Assembly: GCA_964517495.1 (NCBI GenBank)
Contig: CAZFER010000038.1
Span: 1-56,352, forward strand
Direction: 5' to 3'
Origin: CAZFER01 sp964517495
GTDB taxonomy: Bacteria; Hinthialibacterota; Hinthialibacteria; Hinthialibacterales; Hinthialibacteraceae
DNA length: 56,352 nucleotides
Below the pieces are notes generated by a model. It did no database searches. It was not told the DNA's origin and worked only from the letters and a program-made list of their open reading frames with translations. The position numbers and the translations under genes are program-made. Below are positions 34,884 to 44,201 of this stretch, piece by piece; position 1 is the stretch's first letter; every line of letters starts with the position of its first letter.

Positions 34884-37367
34884 TCACATCCTATCATCAT
34901 CCATTAATATAAGCCGTTCCGAGCCCCAGGTATAAATTCTCAGCCGATGGTCTTGCTTGCGAATCTGAATCGTTCCATCCAGGTCGGTTCGCAACACCAG
35001 TGCATTAATACGGCGTAATCGCTCCAACGTTTGTGAGTGGGGATGATCGTAGTAATTTCGTCCCACTTGGATCACCGCCACTTCAGGCTTGGTTTCCTCT
35101 AATAATAAATGATGGGTTGAATACCGGCTGCCATGATGTGGCACTTTTAGAATATCCACATCCCAATTTTCAAAATGCTGGCAGAGTCTCTTTTCAGTTT
35201 CATGCCCAATATCTCCCGTCATCAGCATCTCCAATCCATTATCTTGCAGCATCAACACTACCGACTGCTCATTGATCTTCTCTTTATCCCGTAGCGCCTT
35301 TTCATCAGGATGCAGCACGATAAACTCAATATCATCCTCAAGGTGAATAATATCTCCTTTTTGCACCTGGCAGCGTTCAATTCCTTTTTCTTCTATGGTT
35401 TGAATGAAATCGTGATAGGTCTTGCTATCATATTCTTGCGCTCCTTCAATTAACACACCTACCGGAAATTCCTCCGCCACCGATTTCAGCACTCCAATAT
35501 GATCGGCCTGGGGATGAGATAGAATCATTATATCAATTCGTTGTATCCCTCTCCAATATAAATAACGATTTAACAATCCGGCTCGATAACTATCAGGATT
35601 TCGCACAGGCGAACCACCATCAACCAATACGGTTCGGCCTTTTTCTGTTTCCATCAAAATACAATCACCCTGTCCCAATGCAATAAAATCAACCTGAAAC
35701 GGTTGAAAATTCCGCATGACAGGGCCAAACCATATCGCCCCCACAATCAATACCAATGATGCATGATAGGCGCGCAGACGAACATGTCTGTATCGATATA
35801 ATTCCCTCATCGGATGGCTGAACAGAACCATAGCACAAAAGATCAAGACCAACGGCAACATCCCTGGAAATGGAATGCTCCAGCAAAACGAAGCAAAACC
35901 ACCAATCCATTGAATCAATCCTGCCAAAATCTCCACAATACGTATGACCAGTTCGCCGAGATATGTTTCAAATGAAGAGGAGGGCATATACAGAAATAAT
36001 GCCCATAGATACGTGAACGGAAGCAACAAAAACAGCAGGGGAATCGCGAATACATTCCCAATTATTGCTCCCAATCCAAAGAGGTTGAAATAATATATGG
36101 TAAATGGAGCCAATCCAGCAACCACAATCAGCGACGCCAAACAAACCCGCAATAAATCGAATGGCATTCGATACCGGAACCCTTCACCAAGACGTGAAAG
36201 AGCAGATCCATAAAGTAATAGAAAAAAGACGGCGGTGAATGACAATTGAAAAGAAGGCAAAAACAACTCCGCGGGATAGGAAATCAGGATTATCAAACCC
36301 GCCAATCCCAATGAGTTGAATGGAGACACCCGCCGCTCAAACAAATATCCCCCCATAAACACATAAGCCATCAACACCGCGCGCAGCGTGGGGATGCGGA
36401 ATCCCACTAACATTAAATACAAAAAACCAATCGGGATGGTGACCAACGCCGCATGTTTTCGCCTTAATCCCAATCGTTTCAATAGAAAAGCAATTAGATA
36501 AAGGATTAAACTGACATGTAATCCACTGATCGAAGTGATATGCGCCAATCCCGAACGTTGCAATGCGTTTCTAAAATCATGGGGCATTTTGGTGCGAATC
36601 CCGAAACAGATACTCCCAATCAATGGAGTGATAATATCTGATTCATCCTGCCCTTTTGACACCGTCTTTTGCATCTTGTCCAACACGGCATAAGAGAATC
36701 CTCTCACTGTTGTCCAACTCTGCTGTGTTTGAATGGCAATATGCCCATCTTTCTCCACGCGAAACCGCCCAAAGATTCCCTGGGAGCGTCGATAGCGTCC
36801 AAAGTCAAAGGGAACCGGCACTTGCGTCCCCAAAATAGGTTCTAGAACACCCTCTGCATATATCCGGTCACCTGGAAAACTTTGCTTTACCTGTGCTCGG
36901 GTACATTGCAACTCTATACGAACTGGCAATTCCACCCCTTGGTTGGCATCCCTGAGTTTAACCTGGCTGAGGATCATTGAAGCATAGTTATCCGAACCAG
37001 CCCGCATCTCGTCGACCGTGCCTTCTATACCGAGTTTTTCTTGGTGAGCAAATCCCTTTAAGATTCTATCCCACCGGTTCCATTCCTGCATCAGCAGTTC
37101 CATGCGTAATGCACCCACAATTGCCATGAATAAGAGAAGAGAGAACCAGATGAATTGAAAGTTTCGGTAAGTATGAGTAGTACTGGCCAAACGCCATCCC
37201 ACTATTCCCGCAATGGCTAAAAGACCTGACAAAAGCCACATCATATTTATTGGAAACAGCTCGGCATAGATGATTCCCCCCATCAACGCCAGGAAAAGGC
37301 TGAACAAGGGGCGCTGATAGGCTTCCCTAAATTGATCATCCATGCCAGTGTACGGTTGCCAGTTCAT
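34884..37367 (-). CDS. comEC: ComEC/Rec2 DNA-uptake channel
   Basis: 827 residues with the full architecture. Two N-terminal helices are followed by an OB-fold region (DUF4131, about 60-190), the Competence membrane domain with GLAHITSISGLHVSLILYLIAF and GFRIPTLRAVLMAY, then a C-terminal metallo-beta-lactamase domain. That domain carries DFIALGQGDCILMET, VDGGS, LSHPQADHIGVL (H-x-x-x-D-H), MTGDIGHE and KVPHHGSRYS. It conducts single-stranded DNA into the cytoplasm during transformation; the lactamase domain may degrade the second strand. The window also holds a pseudopilin that could belong to the uptake machinery. Its start codon has only a weak ribosome-binding site. Confidence 0.93.
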   Translation of the reverse strand: MNWQPYTGMDDQFREAYQRPLFSLFLALMGGIIYAELFPINMMWLLSGLLAIAGIVGWRLASTTHTYRNFQFIWFSLLLFMAIVGALRMELLMQEWNRWDRILKGFAHQEKLGIEGTVDEMRAGSDNYASMILSQVKLRDANQGVELPVRIELQCTRAQVKQSFPGDRIYAEGVLEPILGTQVPVPFDFGRYRRSQGIFGRFRVEKDGHIAIQTQQSWTTVRGFSYAVLDKMQKTVSKGQDESDIITPLIGSICFGIRTKMPHDFRNALQRSGLAHITSISGLHVSLILYLIAFLLKRLGLRRKHAALVTIPIGFLYLMLVGFRIPTLRAVLMAYVFMGGYLFERRVSPFNSLGLAGLIILISYPAELFLPSFQLSFTAVFFLLLYGSALSRLGEGFRYRMPFDLLRVCLASLIVVAGLAPFTIYYFNLFGLGAIIGNVFAIPLLFLLLPFTYLWALFLYMPSSSFETYLGELVIRIVEILAGLIQWIGGFASFCWSIPFPGMLPLVLIFCAMVLFSHPMRELYRYRHVRLRAYHASLVLIVGAIWFGPVMRNFQPFQVDFIALGQGDCILMETEKGRTVLVDGGSPVRNPDSYRAGLLNRYLYWRGIQRIDIMILSHPQADHIGVLKSVAEEFPVGVLIEGAQEYDSKTYHDFIQTIEEKGIERCQVQKGDIIHLEDDIEFIVLHPDEKALRDKEKINEQSVVLMLQDNGLEMLMTGDIGHETEKRLCQHFENWDVDILKVPHHGSRYSTHHLLLEETKPEVAVIQVGRNYYDHPHSQTLERLRRINALVLRTDLDGTIQIRKQDHRLRIYTWGSERLILMDDDRM

Positions 37368-37415
37368 AAGGCTCTGCTATGATTTGCACAGTTCAATAAG
37401 ATGGATTAATAAACC

Positions 37416-38504
37416 ATGCGTTTTACACAATTGTTTCGACGTAACCGTCAACCCGAGATCGATAGCTGGGATATGTATCCGGCCAATCGGTTAAAAGATA
37501 TCATCCTCTTTCTGACCGATCGATGCAACATGCGTTGCGATCATTGCATGTTTTGGCAGCGGATCGACGATCCCGGTGATGAAATGACGTTGGATGAATT
37601 AAAAACCGTCGCCCGCACTGCTCAACCGTTGCGCACGGTGGCTATGACTGGTGGCGAGCCATTTCTACGCAAAGATTTACACCAGATTGTGGAAGCGTTC
37701 TTTCGCGATAACCAAACCCACCATGTTCAGGTCAACACCAATGGCCTCTTGATGGAACGTATGGAAGAATTGGTTTGCCGAGACCTGGCTGCCAAATATG
37801 AGCGCTATTTGACCTATCAAGTCAGCATCGATGGACTTGAAGAAACCCATGACCGGTTGCGCCGTTTGCCCGGAAGTTTCCAGAAAATCCTTAACAACCT
37901 AAAACGCCTGCTTGAATTAACCAAAACCCATCCCTACTTCCGCGTTGTGGTGCTTACCAATGTCAATAAAGGGAACTACCTCGAAATTGAACCTTTGGCC
38001 GATATTTTATGGCACGAGGTTGGTGTCCAGCATACCTATGATCTCGTCCGCGGCCAAAGTTTCTCCGCCTGGGGTATTCCGGAAGCCATCAAGGAATTTG
38101 AAGATCCCCGCGATTGTGATCTCCCCCCAAAAGATAAACTGGAAGAGATCATGGAAACCATCAAACGCATTAATGCGCGGGAAGGTGGGCATTTTGATCA
38201 ATGCATGCAACAGTTGGAAATCCAGATAAATCAGTACTTAAACAAACCCACTCCATTCCGCTGCATATCCGCGGGACGAACCATTGGGGTAATTTACAGC
38301 GACGGATCTGTTTCCGCTTGTGAATTCACCAAACCCTTTGCCCATTTGGCGGACTTTGATTTCGACCTGCAGCGCTTGTGGGATTCTCAAGCAGCTCAAA
38401 CACGCCGGGGACAAATCACCACTTGCTCATGCTGCCACAGTTGCTTTGTACTGACCAGCCTTCAGGAACATGAAGAGCTCAAGACCACTATGACCCACGC
38501 CTGA
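37416..38504 (+). CDS. Radical SAM/SPASM protein
   Basis: 362 residues. The radical SAM cluster motif CNMRCDHCMF lies near residue 37, followed by AMTGGEPFLRKDL. The C-terminal region has a Cys in FRCISAGR, GSVSACEF and CSCCHSCF, the C-x(n)-G-x(4)-C and C-rich pattern of a SPASM domain that binds auxiliary 4Fe-4S clusters. Substrates of such enzymes are often ribosomal peptides, but tRNA- and sugar-modifying relatives exist. It is followed after 15 bases by a family 2 glycosyltransferase, so a role in surface glycan or lipid modification is as plausible as peptide modification. Confidence 0.9.
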   Translation: MRFTQLFRRNRQPEIDSWDMYPANRLKDIILFLTDRCNMRCDHCMFWQRIDDPGDEMTLDELKTVARTAQPLRTVAMTGGEPFLRKDLHQIVEAFFRDNQTHHVQVNTNGLLMERMEELVCRDLAAKYERYLTYQVSIDGLEETHDRLRRLPGSFQKILNNLKRLLELTKTHPYFRVVVLTNVNKGNYLEIEPLADILWHEVGVQHTYDLVRGQSFSAWGIPEAIKEFEDPRDCDLPPKDKLEEIMETIKRINAREGGHFDQCMQQLEIQINQYLNKPTPFRCISAGRTIGVIYSDGSVSACEFTKPFAHLADFDFDLQRLWDSQAAQTRRGQITTCSCCHSCFVLTSLQEHEELKTTMTHA

Positions 38505-38519
38505 TCACGGAAAAACATC

Positions 38520-39431
38520 ATGCAATCCACATCTCATGCCTCGCATCCTTTGATTTCCGCCGTGCTCATAAGCTGGAACCGGTTGGATTACCTCCAAAAA
38601 GCCCTTGATTCTCTCTCAGAGCAAAAGTACCCCAATTTGGAATTCATTGTGATCGACAACGGCTCAACCGATGATTCACTGCCCTGGCTGCGGTCTCAAT
38701 CCCATATTCATCTCATTGAAAACCATAAGAATGTCGGTGCCAGTGCGGCCCGTAATCAAGGTATTAAAGCGGCACAGGGGAAATATGTCCTCTTCATGGA
38801 TTCCGATGCCGAATTACTCACTCCAAAGGCTTTGGAAACCCTGGTAAACCAAGTGGAATCAACCCCTCAAGTGGCTGGCGCCGCTGGACTTATCTATTCA
38901 GATGATGAGTGCCAAAACCTTTGGTGCTGTTCCCCCAGCATGGATTGGGAAGGCAATCATGATCCGGTGGCTTCGATGCACATTCAAACTCAGCCGCCGA
39001 TTTTATCCACTTGCTTTAGCCTCTTTCACCGTCCTGCCTTGATGGAAATAGGTGGTTTTGATGAATATCTCTTCTATTTATATGAAGATGGTGATCTATG
39101 CGAACGTTTGGGGAAACGAGGTTACATCTTTGTGCTCGATCCTGAGGTCAAAATTGTCCATCACTATGCTGAACCAGGGCGCACCCAGCGGGGGAAAATC
39201 GCGTTTCATTACTATCACGAACGGTTGCGAACCTATTATGTGTTGAAAAACTGGGGAATTCGGGCATTTGTACGATCTTGGTTATCCAAGTTGTTGTATC
39301 CTCTTGACTTTAAAAAAAAATTCCCATATCTTCCTATTATGTGCTATATTGACATATATGTGGTGCGTTCCACCCTTTTAATTCTGGCTTTTCCTTATAT
39401 TAGGTTAAGACGAAGGAAAAGGTGGATTTAG
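38520..39431 (+). CDS. Glycosyltransferase family 2
   Basis: 303 residues of GT-A fold: AVLISWNRLDYLQKALDSL, VIDNGSTDDS, NVGASAARNQGIKAA, and the metal-binding FMDSDAELLTP. Then GFDEYLFYLYEDGDLCERLG, the acidic general-base region of rhamnosyl- or galactosyl-type GT2 enzymes. The C-terminus has a basic patch and a hydrophobic helix (ILAFPYIRLRRRKR), so it is probably membrane-associated. It is in a two-gene unit with the radical SAM protein. Confidence 0.93.
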   Translation: MQSTSHASHPLISAVLISWNRLDYLQKALDSLSEQKYPNLEFIVIDNGSTDDSLPWLRSQSHIHLIENHKNVGASAARNQGIKAAQGKYVLFMDSDAELLTPKALETLVNQVESTPQVAGAAGLIYSDDECQNLWCCSPSMDWEGNHDPVASMHIQTQPPILSTCFSLFHRPALMEIGGFDEYLFYLYEDGDLCERLGKRGYIFVLDPEVKIVHHYAEPGRTQRGKIAFHYYHERLRTYYVLKNWGIRAFVRSWLSKLLYPLDFKKKFPYLPIMCYIDIYVVRSTLLILAFPYIRLRRRKRWI

Positions 39432-39434
39432 TTC

Positions 39435-39449
39435 AATTCAAATTGAATT
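39435..39449. promoter_or_regulatory. Seven-base dyad just after the glycosyltransferase gene
   Basis: AATTCAA, one centre base, TTGAATT: a perfect short palindrome three bases after the stop and about 20 bases before the -35 box of the next gene. It could be an operator for that gene or simply AT-rich chance. Confidence 0.3.
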
Positions 39450-39466
39450 AGATATTCAATAACCCG

Positions 39467-39495
39467 TTGACATTTTTTGAATAAAGTTTTAGATT
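39467..39495 (+). promoter_or_regulatory. Candidate sigma-70 promoter of the secreted-protein gene
   Basis: A consensus TTGACA (39467-39472), 17-base spacer and TAGATT (39490-39495) about 190 bases before the gene at 39688. It implies a long leader, which contains a TTGGTGA-TTT-TCACCAA hairpin at 39634-39650. Confidence 0.5.
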
Positions 39496-39633
39496 AGGGT
39501 GTCGATATTTGATAAAGGGTAAGTTTGAGAATATAATTTAACATTAATTTATAATCGAGGTAAATTTTGTTATGAACGGATGGATATGGAAAGGAGGTAA
39601 GGCCGACATCTAACTCATTTGCTCCTCTAAAAA

Positions 39634-39650
39634 TTGGTGATTTTCACCAA
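39634..39650 (+). promoter_or_regulatory. Leader hairpin upstream of the secreted-protein gene
   Basis: TTGGTGA and TCACCAA form a perfect seven-pair stem with a TTT loop, about 20 bases before the AGGGGGG ribosome-binding site. Such 5' hairpins often stabilise abundant messages. No ligand-binding RNA fold is evident. Confidence 0.35.
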
Positions 39651-39687
39651 AAATCCTTTAATTTCCCAGAAAGGGGGGAAATACAAT

Positions 39688-41037
39688 ATGAGAAAAGTGC
39701 CGGTTCTTACTCTCATGAGCCTGGTGGCAGTTGTGGCCCTCGCGGCCGCTCCGGTCTACGCACTGGAGATCACGAATGGTCCAGCGACCGATGACAACAA
39801 TCGTATCGTTGGAATGGATGGTGGCAATATCTTTTATAGCGGTATTGTCCCTGGTGGAAGCCTGGAATCCATAGTTCCATTGGGTCTTCCGGATGTTGGC
39901 AGTGGTACACCAGATGGTAGTACTCCTGGTGGTGCTGGCTTAATCGTCACGATTGCTGATGCAGACCGTGCGATCCAAGCAGAAGGCGCTAACACCGCCT
40001 CAGTGCCTGGCCAATTGTCCGCGAACCTGAACATGGATGGTTCCTATGTCGTTTCAGCGGAAGATGGCTTCAGCGCTCCCCATATCGTGTCCTTCGGCGC
40101 CCAAGCCGGTGGCGAATTAGCGGGTGTTCACCTGTTGGCCGCTCCTGCGGTGGATCTTTCATTGGCAGCAGCCGACAATCAGTTGTTCCCTGCTGGTAGT
40201 GCTCCGCAAGGTTCTGTCGACTTTGCTGGTGATTCCGCCACAGTGACAGCTGGTGCTGGCCAAGGTAACTTGGTTATCGCCGCTAACACTGTTGAAGTTG
40301 GCGAATATGCGACTATTAGCTTCGATTATGAAGCCAGTGGTTCTGCCAACCTTGCAGTCATTGGTTTTGATGGTGGCTTGAATCCAAGCGCCGTCAATTA
40401 CACCCAGCTGCTGGGACCCAATGTGGCTACAGGTGTGAAAAAGAATATTGCCGTGACTGTGAAATCCTTCACGGGCAATCTTCTTCCTGCCTTCCAGGTA
40501 GTGAACCAAGGTGATTCAGAAATCACCGTCGAAATCTCCAATTATCAAGTGATCCAAGCTGGTCCGCTCAATCGTTATGCCGTTAACGCGGATGCCACAG
40601 CGGATGTTGCAGCACTTGCCGATTGGAACGAAAACGTGTTAGGACAGAGTGTGGGTAATGTCTCCGTATCAGGTGGCGTTTTGACGTTAACAGCTGGCGG
40701 CGACGATAATCTGGCTAATGCTTACACCCAGCCCGCTTTGAGCGGTGGTACTGCCACCCTTGAATGTGCTGTGCAAGCAGCGGCTGGCGCCCCGGCAGAT
40801 GCGTTCTTCGCACTGGTTCTCGCCAGTGGTACGGGTACATTGAATGCTTATGTTCCCGCTTCCAACCTGCCGACAGATGGCACCACCCACGTCCGCGTAT
40901 CCGGAACATCGACAGATGGACTGCCGGGCTTTTTGGTCGTTCAGGCCTTTAATTTTGAAGCCATGGTATCCGATGCGATGATTCGTATCGTTGATGACGA
41001 AGCAGGTGCCTTTGATCCAGCCTTATTGGGTGGATAA
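39688..41037 (+). CDS. Exported protein with two copies of the shared beta-sandwich-like module
   Basis: 449 residues from ATG 39688, supported by AGGGGGGAA; the signal peptide ends at PVYALE. It is rich in Ala, Gly, Val and Thr and nearly free of Lys. Residues about 190-310 repeat the module seen at 59-3343 and 28314-30452: ATISFDYEASGSANLAVIGF, NYTQLLG, KNIAVTVKSF, LLPAFQVV, ITVEISNYQVIQ. A second copy follows at about 330-440 (GVLTLTAGG, ATLECAVQA, DAFFALVLAS, PGFLVVQAF, VSDAMIRIV). The gene has a consensus promoter, long leader, strong ribosome-binding site and strong terminator, so it may be highly expressed, perhaps an outer-surface or S-layer-like protein (inference). Family not recognised. 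Confidence 0.78.
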   Translation: MRKVPVLTLMSLVAVVALAAAPVYALEITNGPATDDNNRIVGMDGGNIFYSGIVPGGSLESIVPLGLPDVGSGTPDGSTPGGAGLIVTIADADRAIQAEGANTASVPGQLSANLNMDGSYVVSAEDGFSAPHIVSFGAQAGGELAGVHLLAAPAVDLSLAAADNQLFPAGSAPQGSVDFAGDSATVTAGAGQGNLVIAANTVEVGEYATISFDYEASGSANLAVIGFDGGLNPSAVNYTQLLGPNVATGVKKNIAVTVKSFTGNLLPAFQVVNQGDSEITVEISNYQVIQAGPLNRYAVNADATADVAALADWNENVLGQSVGNVSVSGGVLTLTAGGDDNLANAYTQPALSGGTATLECAVQAAAGAPADAFFALVLASGTGTLNAYVPASNLPTDGTTHVRVSGTSTDGLPGFLVVQAFNFEAMVSDAMIRIVDDEAGAFDPALLGG

Positions 41038-41068
41038 TTTAAAGCAAAACAACGCTTAATCTTCAAAA

Positions 41069-41100
41069 GGGGGAAGACCGAGAGGTTTTCCCCCTCTTTT
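41069..41100 (+). terminator. Strong intrinsic terminator
   Basis: GGGGGAAGACC (41069-41079), loop GAGA, GGTTTTCCCCC (41084-41094), one G-U pair, followed by TCTTTT. It lies 32 bases after the secreted-protein stop. Confidence 0.92.
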
Positions 41101-41286
41101 ATTTGCTTAATCGAACACAAATTTGTTATATTTTATCTTTTTGTCTTTTTCTCGAATGCCAATCTATATGCATTCACCAGGTAACCTGGACAAACCACAT
41201 CTTGGGAATAATCTATATATCCATAATCGTGGGATGGGTCACGTCGTTCGAACCATCAATGCAACTGAAAGTGATGATAGTTTTTC

Positions 41287-42246
41287 ATGGAATCTTTCGC
41301 AGACCGATTAATACAGGCAACTGAACAAAAAGGCACACCGTGCATCGTTGGGCTTGATCCCCGTGTCAACGAAATGCCCCAATTTATTGTCTCATCGGTC
41401 CAAAAACGATTGGGTAGTGGATTAGAAGCCGCGGCAGAATGTATTATCGATTATCACCGCCGAATTTTAGACCTGGTAGCGCCGCTGGTTCCCGCCGTGA
41501 AACCTCAGATCGCCTTTTTTGAACAAATTGGTATTTCCGGTTTGATAGCATTTGAAAAAACTCTGCAAATGGCAAAAGAAAGGAACCTATTGGTCATTGC
41601 CGATGTAAAACGAAACGATATTGCCAGCACCGCCCAAGCCTATGCCAACGCATATTTAGGACAAACCGGTTGTTTTGGCGAAAAATATCCAGTATTCGAT
41701 GTTGATTGTGTTACCGTTTCCCCTTACATGGGCCATGACAGTCTATTACCCTTTGTAAACACCTGCCATGAGTACGGGAAAGGTATATTTATTTTAGTCA
41801 AAACCTCCAACCCTAGTTCAAAAGATTTCCAGGATCAAACCACCGCTTCATCATCAAAGTTATATGAAAAAGTGGCCGATCAGGTGAACCACTATGCAAA
41901 AGAATCCATTGGGAAGTATGGCTTCAGTTCAATCGGGGCGGTTGTGGGGGCTAATTATCCCGAAGAAGCTTGCTTTTTGAGAGAGCGAATGCCCTATTCC
42001 ATCTTATTAGTGCCAGGATATGGCGCACAAGGCGGTACACCTGAAACATGTGCCAACTGTTTTTATCCCAATGGTTTGGGAGCGGTAGTTAACGCATCAC
42101 GCAGCATAACCTATCAATTCGAAGATTTATCATTAAGCGAATTCGACTTTGAAGCCATCATTCATCAACGCGTATTAACCATGAAAAACAATATCAATCA
42201 AGCACTCGAGGTAAAAAAATCGTTGGAACAAACCCTTCCAACTTAG
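41287..42246 (+). CDS. pyrF: Orotidine 5'-phosphate decarboxylase (subfamily 2)
   Basis: 319 residues, the long PyrF subtype. Substrate-binding and catalytic motifs are CIVGLDPRVNEMP, PAVKPQIAFFEQIG and VIADVKRNDIASTAQAYA, which contains the D-x-K-x-x-D catalytic array. Then come TVSPYMGHDSLLPF and LLVPGYGAQGG for phosphate binding. It makes UMP from OMP in pyrimidine synthesis. It is followed 16 bases later by the YmdB-type gene, so they are probably co-transcribed. The ribosome-binding site is weak. Confidence 0.95.
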   Translation: MESFADRLIQATEQKGTPCIVGLDPRVNEMPQFIVSSVQKRLGSGLEAAAECIIDYHRRILDLVAPLVPAVKPQIAFFEQIGISGLIAFEKTLQMAKERNLLVIADVKRNDIASTAQAYANAYLGQTGCFGEKYPVFDVDCVTVSPYMGHDSLLPFVNTCHEYGKGIFILVKTSNPSSKDFQDQTTASSSKLYEKVADQVNHYAKESIGKYGFSSIGAVVGANYPEEACFLRERMPYSILLVPGYGAQGGTPETCANCFYPNGLGAVVNASRSITYQFEDLSLSEFDFEAIIHQRVLTMKNNINQALEVKKSLEQTLPT

Positions 42247-42262
42247 AAAAGAACCAACCTAA

Positions 42263-43072
42263 ATGAAACTATTATTTGTCGGAGATGTGATCGGGCAGCC
42301 AGGCCGGAAAATTGTCAAGGAAAAATTAAACAAACTCAAACAAGCATATAACATCGATTTATGCGTAATGAATGCGGAAAACGCCTCCGGTGGACGGGGT
42401 TTAAACCGCAAAACCGCTGATGAATTATATGAATCAGGCGCCAATATCTTAACCTTGGGGAACCATAGCTGGGATAATAAGGATATTTTTAACTTTATCG
42501 ACACCGATCCAAATCTTATTCGGCCTTTTAACTATCCCCCTCAAGTGCCAGGGCGTGGCTTTATCACCTTTGAAACACCCAATGGTTGTATGGTCAGTGT
42601 GGCCCAATTATGCTGCCGCCTGTTCATGGGCAATGCCGATTGCCCCTTTCGCTCTTCCGAACGCCTGCTGGAAAAGATCAGTGATTCCACCATTCGCATC
42701 ATCGATCTGCACGGCGAAGCCACTTCCGAAAAAATGGCGCTTGGCTGGTATTTAAATGGTAGAGTCACCGCGTTATTGGGTACTCATACCCATATTCCCA
42801 CCGCCGATGAGCGTATTTTACCCAATGGAACAGCCTATATCACCGATGTAGGCATGACCGGCCCTTATGATTCCGTGATTGGAATTCGTATCGACTCATC
42901 AACCAAACAATTTATCACCGGCATAAAACAAAATCATAAAGTGGCAACCGAAAATGTTAAATTGTGCGCCGTTTTTATTAACATTGATGATGTATCCGGA
43001 AAGGCATCCTACATCGAACGCATCATGATCGATGCCAATGGCTATCCTCAAGCCGCACCAGCGAATAGATAG
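42263..43072 (+). CDS. YmdB family metallophosphoesterase
   Basis: 269 residues matching the TIGR00282/YmdB family. Metal ligands lie in LLFVGDVIGQPGR (Asp), NAENASGGRG, LGNHSWDNKD, DLHGEATSEKMALGW and LLGTHTHIPTADERIL. Characterised YmdB proteins are 2',3'-cyclic nucleotide phosphodiesterases affecting biofilm or motility genes. The end overlaps the convergent exchanger gene by 25 bases. Confidence 0.93.
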   Translation: MKLLFVGDVIGQPGRKIVKEKLNKLKQAYNIDLCVMNAENASGGRGLNRKTADELYESGANILTLGNHSWDNKDIFNFIDTDPNLIRPFNYPPQVPGRGFITFETPNGCMVSVAQLCCRLFMGNADCPFRSSERLLEKISDSTIRIIDLHGEATSEKMALGWYLNGRVTALLGTHTHIPTADERILPNGTAYITDVGMTGPYDSVIGIRIDSSTKQFITGIKQNHKVATENVKLCAVFINIDDVSGKASYIERIMIDANGYPQAAPANR

Positions 43073-44001
43073 TAGATATAACCAAAATATAAAATCAACA
43101 TAATGCCCCCCTCCAAGCGGTTTAATTTAAGCCGAATAACCAAAAAGGGCATGATCAACAGGCTGAAACCCAGCATAATAATAATGTCTGTCACAATCGT
43201 TTCATAAGCGACTGACACCGGTTTGACAACTGAACTAATCCCAAGTATGCACAATACATTCAATATGTTAGAACCGATGACATTTCCTAATACCATATCT
43301 GATTCACGCCGAAACGCCGCCACCGTACAACTGGCAAATTCCGGCAAGCTGGTGCCAAACGCCACCAGCGTCAAACCAATAACCTTTTGAGGTACCCCAT
43401 AATAATTGGCAAGTCGAATTGCCCCTTCAACCAACAAATGGGCACCGCCTGCAAGAAATGCGATTCCAAAAATAACCCCAACGATTGCCAAAGGAAGGTT
43501 CATTCGCCCGTCAGGAATTTCTGAAGAGAAAATCGCTGTTTCACGGTCTGTTTGACTTTGCCGAATCATCACCACAATAAAAACAATCAAAAGGATAATT
43601 AAAACCAAACCCTCATAACGCACAATGTGACTATCCCATACTAAGGGCAAAAGCAACGCACTGGTAAAAATCATAAAAGGCACTTCCCGCCGTATAAACA
43701 AACTGGCCGCTTGTAATGGATAGATCAGGCAGGCCACCCCTAAAATAAGTCCTAGATTGGAAATATTGGAACCAACAATCCCTCCCAATGCCACATCAAA
43801 TTCACCTTTGATCACGGCAACCAGCACAGCGGCCAATTCAGGGCTTGATGTTCCCAAAGCCACCACTGTCAAACCAATTACCAATGGGCTTATACCAAAG
43901 GTTCGTGCTAAAAAAGTCGAACCGCGAACCAAAAATTCTCCGCCGCTATAAAGAAGAATAATACCAGCAAATATATAGAGGGTGCTCATGGTTATAGTCA
44001 T
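43048..44001 (-). CDS. Calcium/sodium antiporter (CaCA, YrbG type)
   Basis: 317 residues with ten or so membrane helices and two inverted alpha-repeats. The repeats show the family core GxxxxALGTSSPELAA with GGIVGSNISNLGLILG, and VALTLVAFGTSLPEFASC with GNVIGSNILNVLCI. It exchanges Na+ or H+ for Ca2+ across the inner membrane. Start at 44001 with AAGG; an ATG at 43989 is possible. The 3' end overlaps the ymdB-like gene on the other strand. Confidence 0.93.
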   Translation of the reverse strand: MTITMSTLYIFAGIILLYSGGEFLVRGSTFLARTFGISPLVIGLTVVALGTSSPELAAVLVAVIKGEFDVALGGIVGSNISNLGLILGVACLIYPLQAASLFIRREVPFMIFTSALLLPLVWDSHIVRYEGLVLIILLIVFIVVMIRQSQTDRETAIFSSEIPDGRMNLPLAIVGVIFGIAFLAGGAHLLVEGAIRLANYYGVPQKVIGLTLVAFGTSLPEFASCTVAAFRRESDMVLGNVIGSNILNVLCILGISSVVKPVSVAYETIVTDIIIMLGFSLLIMPFLVIRLKLNRLEGGIMLILYFGYIYYLFAGAA

Positions 44002-44201
44002 CGTTTAGGCCTTTTCATGGTGTTATATTTTGAATTCAATTTAGCAATATTAGCCGCTGAAAGGCGCAAAATGAAAGGTGAACATGAATAGACACCTGCC
44101 ATTTCAATGCTCTTCAAAGAGTGTTAGACTCATTCCATCCAAGCGTGATTTAGAACAAAATTACAGAATAGAGATTTATGTAGATTAAGGAGAGTAAAAC
44201 A

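Noticed and set aside
39572..39613. 13-codon frame MNGWIWKGGKADI as a gene for a modified peptide near the radical SAM enzyme
   Set aside because: Too short to support, only a distant CGAGG upstream, and the enzyme is separated from it by a glycosyltransferase gene; kept only as a remark.
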